The notes under the pieces: generated by a model
The model's database searches: none
Told to the model about the DNA's origin: nothing
Seen by the model: the letters and a program-made list of their open reading frames with translations, nothing else
Shown here: piece after piece, positions 40,301-46,739 of the stretch
How positions within the stretch are numbered: the first letter of the stretch is position 1
Layout of the letters: each line of letters begins with the position of its first letter
Made by a program: the position numbers and the translations under genes
From: Sipunculus nudus
Lineage: Eukaryota > Annelida > Sipuncula > Golfingiida > Sipunculidae
Reading direction: 5' to 3'
Assembly: GCA_026874595.1 (NCBI GenBank)
Contig: CM049310.1
Location: forward strand, 36,843,558 to 36,907,557
Length of the DNA: 64,000 bases

Positions 40301-42976
40301 ATATTGAATTTGACAGATGTTTATACTTCCCATACGTGGGCGATATTGTATATGACAGATGATTATACATCCTGTTGGTTGGCGGTAATGTATGTGGCTC
40401 ATGTTTATACTTCCCATACGTGGGCGATATTGTATATGACAGATGTTTATACTTCCCATACGTGGGCGATATTGTATATGACAGATGCTTAAACATCCTG
40501 TTTGTGGGCGGTAATGTATGCGGCTCATGCTTATACTTCCCATACGTGGGCGATATTGTATATGACAGATGTTTATACTTCCCATACGTGGGCGATATTG
40601 TATATGACAGATGCTTAAACATCCTGTTTGTGGGCGGTAATGTATGCGGCTCATGCTTATACTTCCCATACGTGGGCGATATTGTATATGACAGATGATT
40701 ATACATCCTGTTGGTTGGCGGTAATGTATGCGGCTCATGTTTATACTTCCCATACGTGGGCGATATTGTATATGACAGATGCTCAAACATCCTGTTTGTG
40801 GGCGGTAATGTACGCGGCTCATGTTTATACTTCCCATACGTGGGCGATATTGTATATGACAGATGTTTATACTTCCCATACGCGGGCGATATTGTATATG
40901 ACAGATGTTTATACTTCCCATACGTGGGCGATATTGTATATGACAGATGCTTAAACATCCTGTTTGTGGGCGGTAATGTATGCGGCTCATGCTTATACTT
41001 CCCATACGTGGGCGATATTGTATATAACAGATGCTTAAACATCATGTTGGTGGCCTGTAATGTATGCGGCTCATGTTTATACTTCCCATACGTGGGCTTT
41101 ATTGTATATGACAGATGATTATACATCCTGTTGGTTGGCGGTAATGTATGCGGCTCATGTTTATACTTCCCATACGTGGGCGATATTGTATATGACAGAT
41201 GTTTATACTTCCCATACGTGGGCGATATTGTATATGACAGATGCTTAAACATCCTGTTTGTGGGCGGTAATGTAAGCGGCTCATATTTATACTTCCCATA
41301 CGTGGGCGATATTGTATTAACAGATGCTTAAACATCACGTTGGTGGGCTGTAATGTATGCGGCTCATGTTTATACTTCCCATACGTGGGCGATATTGTAT
41401 ATGACAGATGATTATACATCCTGTTTGTGGGCGGTAATGTATGCGGCTCATGTTTATACTTCCCATACGTGGGCGATATTGTATATGACAGATGTTTATA
41501 CTTCCCATACGTGGGCGATATTGTATATGACAGATGCTTAAACATCCTGTTTGTGGGCGGTAATGTAAGCGGCTCATATTTATACTTCCCATACGTGGGC
41601 GATATTGTATTAACAGATGCTTAAACATCACGTTGGTGGGCTGTAATGTATGCGGCTCATGTTTATACTTCCCATACGTGGGCGATATTGTATATGACAG
41701 ATGATTATACATCCTGTTTGTGGGCGGTAATGTATGCGGCTCATGTTTATACTTCCCAAACGTGGGCGATATTGTATATAACAGATGCTTAAACATCATG
41801 TTGGTGGGCTGTAATGTATGCGGCTCATGTGTTTACCTCCCATACGTGGGCGATATTGTATATGACAGATGATTATACATCCTGTTGGTTGGCGGTAATG
41901 TATGCGGCTCAGGTTTATACTCCCATACGTGGGCGATATTGTAGATGACAGATGTTTATACTTCCCATACGTGGGCGATATTGTATATGACAGATGCTTA
42001 AACATCCTGCTTGCGGACGGTAATGTATGCGGCTCATGTTTATACTTCCCATACGTGGGCAATATTGTATATGACAGATGATTATACATCCTGTTTGTTG
42101 GCATAATGTATGCGGCTCATGTTTATACTTCCCATACGTGGGCGATATTGTATATGACAGATGGTAATACTTCCCATACGTGGGCGATATTGTATATGAC
42201 AGATGTTTATACATCCTTTTGGTTGGCGGTAATGTATGCGGCTCATGTTTATACTTCTCATACGTGGGCGATATTGTATATGACAGATGTGTATACTGTA
42301 TACAACATGTTCGTTCATAGTCTTATATGTAACAAATATTTATACATCGTGTTGATGGGCGGTACCGTATGCGGCTCATGTTTGCATGAGATGTATATGG
42401 GCGGAAATGAAGGTGGCGCATGTTTACAATATTTGCGTCCGTTCATGTAAGTTGATGAAGAGAATTTATGCGTTTAAATCCATCCGAAAAATAGCCAGTG
42501 GCATTCAGCTGTGAGTGTTAGTCTTAAACATTTATTCTTGCTTAGTTCAAAATGCATGTATTTCCAAGAATACATAAAACGGCAGGTATGCATAAGCAAA
42601 CCTGTGCAGAAAGTCTGCAAACATTCTTCCCATGTACTCACATGAATTTAAGTGTCATAATACACGTGATTCACATGATTTAGCCAAGCCCTTGCTTTGA
42701 TCCTTAATTGTTTATTACAATTAAACCGAATTAAATTTAAACCAACTTATTGTATTCCTGTGTTCACGACTACTATAAATTTATTACATTTTACATAAAC
42801 AATACATAATATACAGTATATATTATACAGTATATAATATACAGTGACTCAAGAGTTTTGATATTGTAACCGTGTTAGAAACCAATAACGCTGACATGAT
42901 AGAAAAGAAGATACTAAATATCAACTCACCAAAAGAGACATAGAACACCCAGAAATCCAACGGATACCCCGCGCAT
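1256..42976 (-). CDS. Gene A (17 coding exons): secreted TSP1-Sushi-GCC2/GCC3-EGF protein
   Basis: Joined exons in order: 42930-42976, 30035-30204, 28921-29181, 20456-20638, 16517-16708, 14468-14641, 12355-12528, 11713-11886, 10454-10609, 9648-9824, 6980-7123, 6490-6621, 5575-5799, 4471-5016, 3913-4065, 1965-2090, 1256-1395. Together they give 3174 nt, 1057 residues plus TAA. All introns are GT-AG; intron 1 is phase 2 and the rest are phase 1. Residues: signal peptide about 1-16, basic propeptide with an RRRKR site about 50, TSP1/EGF 73-159, Sushi 160-458 (five), GCC2_GCC3-like 459-510, six-Cys Sushi 511-569, GCC2_GCC3 570-617, EGF 618-661, six-Cys Sushi 662-736, unrecognised Cys-rich domain 737-918, GCC2_GCC3 919-969, MEGF-like EGF 970-1011, thrombospondin-like EGF 1012-1057. 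There is no transmembrane segment, so it is probably a secreted matrix or humoral protein. It is a paralog of the divergent gene at 47373-63721. The 41.7-kb span is mostly repeats in introns. An untranslated first exon cannot be excluded. Confidence 0.85.
1396..1964 (-). other. Gene A intron 16
   Basis: AT-rich intron with GT-AG borders; no element recognised. Confidence 0.7.
1965..2090 (-). CDS. Gene A exon 16: MEGF/laminin-like EGF
   Basis: 126 nt, phase 1-1, residues 970-1011. Eight cysteines, with CECVHGRCDPVDGTCAC and GWEGRFCEK, as in MEGF/scavenger-receptor EGFs. Same length as gene B exon 17. Confidence 0.92.
2500..3330. repeat. Highly diverged short-period minisatellite
   Basis: Within gene A intron 15 the motif GGTCATGTTACTGGG recurs many times with drifting spacing (about 15-25 bp), for example near 2550, 2630, 2710, 2920, 3250 and 3310. 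No coding sense. Related-looking patches lie at 5290-5450 and 60910-61150. Confidence 0.7.
3738..3780. repeat. (TATAA)n pentanucleotide microsatellite
   Basis: Roughly eight TATAA-type units in gene A intron 15. A second short tract of the same motif lies near 49650 in gene B. Confidence 0.9.
3913..4065 (-). CDS. Gene A exon 15: GCC2_GCC3 module 3
   Basis: 153 nt, phase 1-1, residues 919-969. PCLPGTFHSVTENKCLNC, WYQKNYMSSACIKCRAGS, TKCE: the CxxG(T/W)(F/Y) pattern of ephrin-receptor-like GCC2_GCC3 repeats. Equivalent to gene B exon 16. Confidence 0.9.
4066..4470 (-). other. Gene A intron 14
   Basis: Holds a short GGAC-type tetranucleotide tract near 4320-4340; nothing else recognised. Confidence 0.6.
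4471..5016 (-). CDS. Gene A exon 14: unrecognised Cys-rich domain (about 182 aa)
   Basis: 546 nt, phase 1-1, residues 737-918, a whole domain in one exon. Shared with gene B exon 15: EEFFP start, YFVxAC, VCDMQNVGIICG, a multibasic KTRRKRG site, RIPxRxC, RFLRAAVxY and a CDPGM end. I do not recognise the fold. Eight or more conserved cysteines and predicted helices (RFLRAAV region) suggest a disulfide-bonded extracellular domain. RRKR-G fits a furin site. Confidence 0.88.
5056..5093. repeat. (AAT)n microsatellite in gene A intron 13
   Basis: About twelve AAT units immediately upstream (transcript sense) of exon 14. Confidence 0.9.
5280..5460. repeat. Diverged minisatellite patch
   Basis: Repeats of TTAAGTTGTGGTCAT and GGTTCGTCATTATTGG-like strings at about 40-60 bp spacing within gene A intron 13. 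Confidence 0.5.
5575..5799 (-). CDS. Gene A exon 13: divergent six-cysteine Sushi-like domain
   Basis: 225 nt, phase 1-1, residues 662-736. Cysteines at KQC, LVC, QQC, VKC, ETC and SPC; VKCDPGYEMPERT is Sushi-like and MNLT is a glycosylation sequon. Equivalent to gene B exon 14 (219 nt), with CHWYxEENSQQC shared. Confidence 0.88.
5800..6489 (-). other. Gene A intron 12
   Basis: AT-rich, no recognisable element. Confidence 0.6.
6490..6621 (-). CDS. Gene A exon 12: Ca-binding-type EGF
   Basis: 132 nt, phase 1-1, residues 618-661. DVNECMTPNGLGPCEQ followed by CNNRDGSYACDC and IPGYKL is a classical cbEGF (D-V-N-E-C start, six cysteines). Confidence 0.9.
6622..6979 (-). other. Gene A intron 11
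   Basis: This intron separates the GCC2_GCC3 and EGF modules that are joined in gene B exon 13. No repeat recognised. Confidence 0.7.
6980..7123 (-). CDS. Gene A exon 11: GCC2_GCC3 module 2
   Basis: 144 nt, phase 1-1, residues 570-617. ACDQNTYKASPGSCLPCPK, then CKCAKGYSGPPGGPC. In gene B this module and the following EGF are fused in one exon (exon 13), so an intron differs here between the paralogs. Confidence 0.88.
7395..7515 (+). repeat. Left terminal inverted repeat with palindrome units
   Basis: Four about-24-bp units; palindrome core CGTGCGCACG, third unit CGTGGCCACG. Pairs with 9135-9252. Confidence 0.85.
7807..7846. repeat. (TA)n microsatellite
   Basis: Pure TA tract inside the TIR element. 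Confidence 0.95.
7941..8723 (-). pseudogene. Degenerate non-LTR retrotransposon 3' fragment
   Basis: Two minus-strand segments in order. 8723-8361 contains LDRMYRSLIRLVLECGVLIF, similar to the post-RT region of Jockey/CR1-type LINEs (…Y.SFIRPVLEY…). 8180-7941 contains SIDSFKENVRDYL and IIHTRLYDYVHASYLNQYL, similar to their C-terminal tail. Frames are broken and no RT core is present. It is embedded in the TIR element. Confidence 0.65.
9135..9252 (-). repeat. Right terminal inverted repeat with palindrome units
   Basis: Reverse complement of the left end with the same unit order. A separate small palindrome (CCTATGAGCTCATAGG) sits just inside it at about 9113-9128. Confidence 0.85.
9648..9824 (-). 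CDS. Gene A exon 10: six-cysteine Sushi domain
   Basis: 177 nt, phase 1-1, residues 511-569. The Sushi framework VRC..YHC..RTC..PKC carries an extra cysteine pair in GDCGQGLGDVC. The extra pair is kept in gene B exon 12 ([10 protein letters not shown]), which has the same length. Confidence 0.88.
9886..10067 (-). mobile_element. MITE (CAG..GCGGATCC family), copy 1
   Basis: Left end CAGAAGCGGATCC; right end GGATCCACCCCT followed by a mutated terminal base; interior tracts of C and G. Flanked by exact 5-bp duplications ATAAA (9881-9885 and 10068-10072). Inverted relative to the copies at 57.6 and 61.9 kb. In gene A intron 9. Confidence 0.85.
10454..10609 (-). CDS. Gene A exon 9: GCC2_GCC3-like module 1
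   Basis: 156 nt, phase 1-1, residues 459-510. CDMGYYKTGADDGGSC, CRRCPDN and CICNHGYKGPPGGEC give the Cys spacing of tyrosine-kinase ephrin-receptor-like (GCC2_GCC3) modules. Identical length to gene B exon 11. No ORF of the usual cutoff length covers this exon because it is short. Confidence 0.85.
10610..11712 (-). other. Gene A intron 8
   Basis: No element recognised beyond homopolymer A runs; one small plus-strand ORF (10861-11052) is lysine-rich and looks random. Confidence 0.6.
11713..11886 (-). CDS. Gene A exon 8: Sushi domain 5
   Basis: 174 nt, phase 1-1, residues 401-458. IGCGDPGKPVNGTRYDEG start and KKWSSPPPKC end. It contains N-glycosylation sequons (NGT, NFT). Same length as gene B exon 10. 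Confidence 0.9.
11887..12354 (-). other. Gene A intron 7
   Basis: Very AT-rich (especially 12010-12280), with nothing recognisable. Confidence 0.6.
12355..12528 (-). CDS. Gene A exon 7: Sushi domain 4
   Basis: 174 nt, phase 1-1, residues 343-400. Cysteines at ILC, FTC, ITC and PEC; TWDGKAPEC is a typical Sushi end. Gene B exon 9 is 33 nt longer because of an insertion in the fourth loop. Confidence 0.9.
12690..14172. repeat. 43-bp minisatellite array (about 34 copies)
   Basis: The unit contains GATTGGTCATCTGAACTGG followed by CTCATAATTAAATAGATGACC. Copies are 80-95% alike by eye, with local alternation of GACCTGG / GATCTAG and CATCTG / CACCTG variants. Each unit carries ATTGG, the reverse of a CCAAT box. 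It lies in gene A intron 6. The period is not a multiple of three and stops are frequent, so it is not coding. Confidence 0.95.
14468..14641 (-). CDS. Gene A exon 6: Sushi domain 3
   Basis: 174 nt, phase 1-1, residues 285-342. Begins RMCGNPGTPRDGSRLGD; conserved VFKCKRGYQMIG, a third cysteine in ECLETGTWSG and a terminal ICK. Same length as gene B exon 8. Confidence 0.9.
14746..16000 (+). mobile_element. Degenerate pogo/Tigger-like DNA transposon
   Basis: The right end, reverse-complemented, starts CAGTATAACCTCTTTCATTC, typical of pogo-group termini, and is flanked by TA. The left end contains ACCTCGTTCATTTGCCAGCC, matching 18 of 21 bases of the corresponding right-end stretch, again after a TA. 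The exact left terminus is eroded. The interior holds a transposase C-terminal remnant. It lies in gene A intron 5. Confidence 0.65.
15433..15678 (+). pseudogene. pogo/Tigger transposase C-terminal remnant
   Basis: An 81-codon ORF with an acidic SDDTASPTCDSEEIVPQPP stretch, then RYLESSNYSEQPDIDAFYRM and a terminal SITEFFG, the layout of the tail of DDE_1-type (pogo/Tigger/Jerky) transposases (helix followed by …ITDFF). The upstream catalytic DDE region is missing or frame-shifted. Confidence 0.6.
16159..16218. repeat. (CT)n microsatellite
   Basis: About 28 CT units with two interruptions, just outside the pogo-like element. Confidence 0.95.
16517..16708 (-). CDS. Gene A exon 5: Sushi domain 2, undivided
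   Basis: 192 nt, phase 1-1, residues 221-284. Pattern C..C..C..W..C beginning IKCPAVPSPANGNLLNE. Its length equals the sum of gene B exons 6 and 7 (52 + 140 nt), so gene B has an additional intron right after the LLNE/ILND segment. Confidence 0.9.
17600..20110 (-). mobile_element. 5'-truncated L1-like LINE (copy 2)
   Basis: Minus-strand broken frames give, in order: VTSEDCDKFFEGIYGFPEL near 20090, LGLGPVFINWIKTLHKNMKS near 19480, RGTKQRDPLSLYLLILVLEV (RT 'RQGDPLSPYLF' block) at 19410-19350, and the C-terminal segment FKILHYHLPTNSLLYKWNL at 18170-18090. Many stops; dead. No endonuclease or ORF1 seen, so truncated at the 5' end. It lies in gene A intron 4, same strand as the gene. Confidence 0.8.
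20456..20638 (-). CDS. Gene A exon 4: Sushi/CCP domain 1
   Basis: 183 nt, phase 1-1, residues 160-220. Four cysteines (ISC, YKC, RKC, PRC), the PPLPANG motif and GKWEG match the CCP consensus. The equivalent in gene B is exon 5 (198 nt). It lies between two introns that each carry an L1-like LINE. Confidence 0.9.
20940..21640. other. Intron 3 sequence downstream of LINE copy 1
   Basis: Includes a short direct repeat (ATCAATACAATTACACAGTA at about 21019 and 21059). No gene recognised. Confidence 0.5.
22850..25090 (-). pseudogene. LINE copy 1 reverse transcriptase relic, split by insert
   Basis: KGKTPGSDRLPFEFYLKFW near 25060-25005, then after the insert RPISLLNFDYKLLAKFF near 23650, RGARQGIPLSPYLFLLVAE near 23290, the catalytic QYADDTT near 23155 and SGLKMNLAKTEIML near 23050. 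The catalytic YADD is intact but frames are not. Confidence 0.8.
23700..25000. repeat. Tandem repeat insert (about 335 bp period) within LINE RT
   Basis: Three clear copies start near 23985, 24326 and 24656 (each with CAAAGAATCATGGTG and GATACTGGAGTTTTG-like stretches), preceded by a partial copy; ends in a GACAGACGGAC-type simple tract near 24910-24960. Interrupts the LINE RT. Confidence 0.8.
25745..27240 (-). pseudogene. LINE copy 1 endonuclease relic, split by insert
   Basis: First part near 27230-27080 reads IIRLQETHSTKTAHKLWR and GVAVLITRG. After the repeat insert the domain resumes with LTLESIYGPN near 26120, GAWNFVMGP near 26000 and KDRIDYFLVSEGLSQLV at about 25830-25780: APE-type endonuclease motifs (QETH, IYGPN, GDWN-like, DYFL). 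Confidence 0.75.
26155..27060. repeat. Tandem repeat insert (about 160 bp period) within LINE endonuclease
   Basis: About four copies between 26255 and 26880, each with GGAAACCTGAAATTAGGTCA and GTGACCTATATTTTGTGAC. The ACGATTCGTGCCCTG stretch near its low-coordinate end is the reverse complement of sequence in the 23.7-25.0 kb insert, so the two inserts belong to related families in opposite orientation. Confidence 0.75.
27740..28329 (-). pseudogene. LINE copy 1 ORF1 relic
   Basis: Begins MVHRIVDLEMENDKLKTDL (coiled coil), then NEQYSRK and EAHRVGNPDKPERDIFVKF and LTSENSKLL, the conserved blocks of L1 ORF1p. Interrupted by several stops and frameshifts. Confidence 0.75.
28921..29181 (-). CDS. 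Gene A exon 3: TSP1 domain plus EGF-like tail
   Basis: 261 nt, phase 1-1, residues 73-159. Begins QRLNVEIDC, then WDDWSVWGQCDGKCNSGV, the WxxWxxW/CxxxC signature of thrombospondin type 1 repeats (tryptophans are potential C-mannosylation sites), followed by RRRTR. The tail CGPGGTIKNGNCKCSSGY resembles a half EGF. It is homologous to gene B exon 4 (262 nt). Confidence 0.88.
29182..30034 (-). other. Gene A intron 2
   Basis: No repeat or gene recognised. Confidence 0.6.
30035..30204 (-). CDS. Gene A exon 2: basic propeptide with furin-like site
   Basis: 170 nt, phase 2 to phase 1, residues 16-72. The acceptor reads TCTGTCAG and the donor GTAGGT. The product is charged and low in cysteine, and contains SHRRRKRGWLF, a consensus R-X-K/R-R proprotein-convertase site. 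Gene B has RYKRQ at the equivalent place (its exon 2). The sequences on either side of the site are not otherwise alignable. The donor choice is the least certain in this gene; it was chosen because it keeps frame with exon 3. Confidence 0.65.
30205..31280 (-). other. Gene A intron 1, AT-rich proximal part
   Basis: AT-rich sequence without recognisable elements. Confidence 0.6.
31290..32540. repeat. Tandem family with GGCGCCACCAGTCTTG motif
   Basis: GCAGATGGCGCCACCAGTCT or close variants occur near 31545, 31823, 32083, 32205 and 32345, at spacings of about 120-280 bp. The intervening parts (CATTTTCAGGCCAATA, CATTGAACCATTCCTGA) also recur. Degenerate; abuts the 42-bp array. Confidence 0.8.
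32690..34230. repeat. 42-bp satellite, block 1 (about 33 copies)
   Basis: Unit: TGTATACACATCCAACACGC then TGACGGGTGTGTGTTCGTCG plus two bases. The core (33200-33900) is very homogeneous; both edges decay into diverged copies. Because 42 is a multiple of three, several frames on both strands stay open for 250-290 codons. Confidence 0.95.
34308..34387. repeat. (TA)n microsatellite between array blocks
   Basis: A TA tract separating block 1 from block 2 of the 42-bp array. Confidence 0.95.
34390..35700. repeat. 42-bp satellite, block 2 (about 31 copies)
   Basis: Unit: GTTTATACCTCCGTTACGTG followed by GATNNTGAGGTGTGTAGCAC and AT. A segment of about 310 bp (34405-34711) recurs almost unchanged 704 bp downstream (35109-35415). 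Confidence 0.92.
35700..42300. repeat. 42-bp satellite, block 3 with higher-order structure (about 157 copies)
   Basis: Two alternating 42-bp classes. Class A is GTTTATACTTCCCATACGTG plus GGCGATATTGTATATGACAG plus AT; class B is GCTTAAACATCCTGTTTGTG plus GGCGGTAATGTATGCGGCTC plus AT. Marker variants such as GCTCAAACATCC recur at 39731, 40193 and 40781, i.e. 11 and 14 units apart, showing higher-order units. 36-42 kb is most homogeneous. It lies in gene A intron 1, about 600 bp from exon 1. Confidence 0.95.
42301..42929 (-). other. Gene A intron 1, distal end next to exon 1
   Basis: Decayed last copies of the 42-bp unit to about 42420, then AT-rich sequence; nothing else recognised. Confidence 0.6.
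42930..42976 (-). CDS. Gene A exon 1: signal peptide
   Basis: The ATG (42976-42974) has A at -3. It is followed by a hydrophobic leader beginning MRGVSVGFLGVLCLF and then a GTGAGT donor. The exon ends in phase 2, exactly as exon 1 of gene B does, and that match supports the start choice. The leader is short (about 15 residues) and would finish in exon 2. Confidence 0.75.
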
Positions 42977-43675
42977 GGTTTCAATACGAAAAACGGGACG
43001 TTGTTCACTCGGCAAGCAAGACCCTGCGAACGGACTAAAACCACCGCAACACTGTCCGATATCAATAAATTTCAGAGACACAAAACCCCGGTAGTGGTTC
43101 AACCGAACCGCACAACTGAGTTCTTAGAATGCGCCTCCCCGTTTTGAACCAAACTGAAGCGGCTATAGAGTCACACAGCAGACCTTATGTTTACACAATC
43201 TTTCCTATAGTTTATATCCGGGTTTACAGAACGACAGACACCTCAAGCGGAATGATTTCATACGACGATGCCCGTCTGCTGGTGACATCTATCGGGTCAT
43301 TTTTTTAAATCAGAATATGTTAAAGGCAAGGCAATGCATGTTTATTGGTATAGAGTCTTTGTCATATTGAGGCAGGCATGAAGATAAGGTTGGTGTTGAC
43401 ATGGGAGTTTGACTGTCTACTTTATTGGGAATAAAATTATTTCCTATCGATTTTCTTGTATTTCAAAATACTGAATTATTTCCATCGTGAATGAGGTTAT
43501 GATCACCCGTGTCTCTGTTTCTGTTTGTGTGCGTGTGTATGGGGGGGGGGGGGGGTTAAGGTGTCAATGAGCAGGGTTACTCAAAGCTGCGGCACGGATT
43601 TCATAAAACTTAATGGAGAGGGGAGGGGGAGGGGGTATGGATGAAAAAGTCCCCATAAAAGTCATGCACGGATCC

Positions 43676-43918
43676 CCATGGCGGTTTCAGGATCTTAGAA
43701 AAGAGGGGGCTCAGCTACGGGTAAACAAGTGAGCCGGGAGCTCTTATAGACTTTATATGTAACATCTCGTGCACACTGGAGTATTGACGAAAAACCAGAG
43801 ATCGGACGCTGTTTTATGCATTAAATGTATCTCATTCTTTTCCCCAGGTTCTTGGTAAAAAAAGGAGGTGCGCGCTCCCTGCCCCCCCCCCCCCCCCCAC
43901 ACTCTAAATCCGCCCCTG
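43676..43918 (+). mobile_element. MITE (GCGGATCC family), diverged copy 2
   Basis: The right end TAAATCCGCCCCTG is intact. The left end (CCATGGCGGTTTCAGG) is diverged. Flanks GATCC / GATTC match at four of five positions, as expected for an eroded 5-bp duplication. Contains a long C tract. Confidence 0.6.
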
Positions 43919-44797
43919 GATTCGCGTGGATCCAGAAGGATTGTATTGCCTTGGCGGAGGTATGCGCTCTACTTGGTGTCATTCTTGTTTTTAACTGTGG
44001 TTGGAATACAGACAATATCTAAATGATATCACACACTTATACATCCTCTGTTTGGTTGATAAAAATTTATGTGTCGGTCTCATGTTACCATTCAATATAA
44101 TCTCGTCAATTTTTGTAAACAATTAATCAAGGGGTTCATTGTAATATTAGGACTTGTAGTAGCTATATGTTATCAGTATCACACCTTATATCTGCTTCTG
44201 AACTATACTTGTAAATACCAAATATGTCGGTCTGTCAGAACGCAGAGCCAATCTAATTAATGATATTGTTGTATTGAAAGGATCACCTTAATTCTTTAAA
44301 TGCTTATACTATAGCATTCCAAGAAAATATAGGGAGGCACGTGTTTAGTATTTTATGCCTCGACATAATTCTAAGAACGTCTGGCTGATTTGTTAAATAC
44401 ATGCACAGATGGTATATTGACCCAGGTCTCCGGATCTGAAGATACCCAGGCACGCCGTGTGTGCTGATAGATGTAAACAATTGCAAGTCGGCTAGATCCG
44501 GTTTCTTAGAACTATCGGGCCGTCCCAAGTTTTTCCGAGCCGGTGGTGACACATCCTTAACCCGTAATGGGATGCCGACGGGGGGGACCGTATCAATTGA
44601 GCTAAATCCTGGTATAAGACTTTTTGTATCGTTTTTCGAAGGGATATATATGTATGCGCGCATAGATTAAATATATTTAGTTGAACACTCCAGATCAGTG
44701 AATAAACTATACATTTTTTTCTAATTTTATTAATTAACCTTCTCCTGTCTGTTATAGGCCATCTTGCCTACCCGTCTGTCCGCTGGTCTTTGTCTGT

Positions 44798-44798
<1 letters not shown>

Positions 44799-44842
<44 letters not shown>

Positions 44843-44871
44843 TCCTTCCCTCTCTCTCTCTCTCTCTCTCT
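44799..44871. repeat. (CT)n microsatellite
   Basis: Imperfect CT tract interrupted once by CCTTCCTTCC. Confidence 0.95.
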
Positions 44872-45209
44872 CATGTTTCATAGCGCTCTCATTAGCGATG
44901 CCGGATATAACCATATCAATTGAGAATAATTTAACATAAATAATACTCAATATTTATTAAACCTTAGAAATCCATTTTTCCTTTATACAATACTTTTGAC
45001 AATCGCGAAACAGCATAAGAAAGTCACATGTCAGCTTTAGATTAGCGTTACTGAGTTTGATTTGCTTTATATTCTGATACCATGCTATACAATAGGCCAT
45101 TGCCTCATTAGATAAAGTTTATCAGTGTATTTGACAGTATATGACAGGACTGAATACATGTAATTTGTTGTCTGTTTCGAGGTCGTTGTGATGTTTCATG
45201 GACCTACCT

Positions 45210-45210
<1 letters not shown>

Positions 45211-45257
<47 letters not shown>

Positions 45258-45290
45258 TATATATATATATATTATATATATATATACATA
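45211..45290. repeat. (TA)n microsatellite
   Basis: TA tract followed by GA-rich and further TA patches to about 45480 and a GT tract to 45500. Confidence 0.95.
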
Positions 45291-46047
45291 TAGAGAGAGA
45301 GAAAAAAAGAGAGATGCATACACATCTCTATATATCATATGACGTGTGTATACATAAACACACTTATACTTATATATAATATATATATAACAAAACTAGT
45401 ATACATGAATATATATATATATATATAAAATTTCATAAATACATTAATGCATAACTGCATATATATATATATATATAAGTGTGTGTGTGTGTGTGTGTGT
45501 ATAGATTTACGATACCAGTATGCGCAATTATTCATACAGAGGCGACAGGTACAAGGTATACTTTAAATGTTCAAGTGAGTTGATGTGGCGGCCGGTCAAT
45601 TGTTTACTAGAGAGAACTGCTGATTCTCAAGAAACAGGATCATTTTAGTTCAGCAATACAATAGCTCAACACCGGACTTGGTGGTTTGTAACCATACGCG
45701 TTATGCGGATGCATACAATACACACACCCATTAGTGAAACTGGCAAGTTAATGGCAGATCCGGGTCGCGTCTCCCGCAACGAGGTTACGGGGTGCAAAAA
45801 GTCGTCTGCTGCACAATTTACCCAGAATCCTTAAGAAACTGCTGGTAAAATCCCTAAGTGTGTATCCGAAATATAACGAGCTGCTTGAAAAGGTGGGAGG
45901 ACAAAGGTGGCGGGGAGGACAGACACTTACTGTCACACAACAAGGTAAGGGCTTGAATAAAATTCTATAAAAACTGGCTTTATATAAGCTATATATAGCT
46001 TATAAAGGGGTTTTATAAATATTTAATTTTAAATAGAATTTATTTTG

Positions 46048-46284
46048 CAGGGGCGGATTCAGAGGGGGGGGGGGCCATGGGAACTAAAAAATTGAAATAC
46101 ATTAATATATGCACAATAGAGTAAGGCAGCACTGGATTTTGCATCTGGTGCCGTTTTCTCTTCTATACTTCAACATGCGAGTTATGTACAAAATGAACTT
46201 GAACTCTCGGCTCATTTGTTTTATCTATGCGAGGATGTTAACCCCCCCCCCCCCCATATTTCTCAGATCGTGTCTCCGCCCCTG
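46048..46284 (+). mobile_element. MITE (GCGGATCC family), copy 3
   Basis: Left end CAGGGGCGGATTCAGAG, right end TCTCCGCCCCTG, homopolymer G and C tracts inside, and exact 5-bp duplications TTTTG at 46043-46047 and 46285-46289. Interior sequence differs from the other copies. Confidence 0.82.
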
Positions 46285-46476
46285 TTTTGTACCTTGTGAA
46301 ATATCATCCTAAGCAGACTGTTTGATGCTTATAAACGTTTTATGTTAGTCACAATAGGAGAAACATAAAGCATAAAGAATTGTATTTTTACAATGTTCAT
46401 CATGGGTAACCTCGAAGCACGGTTTTAGGTTCCTGGGAACAGTTCAATTTACTGTGGGCAATAAAAACTGACATGC

Positions 46477-46478
<2 letters not shown>

Positions 46479-46539
<61 letters not shown>
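46479..46539. repeat. (TA)n microsatellite
   Basis: Pure TA tract of about 30 units. Confidence 0.95.
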
Positions 46540-46541
<2 letters not shown>

Positions 46542-46739
46542 GGCTTTGGACATAGAGTAATCTTAAGGACATTTTAAGATTTTGTGAGCGCAAAAATCGA
46601 GAATGAATCACTCTGAATTAATTAATTCTGATTCAAAAATTGAATAATTAGTCTGAATTAACAATTGAGTCGTTAACTCTTCATCATTAAATGAATTGGA
46701 TTTAAATGAATCAATAAGAAACTATCGCTTGTCAAAGAG

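Noticed and set aside
44768-44950. ORF encoding alternating Arg-Glu
   Set aside because: Translation of a CT microsatellite.
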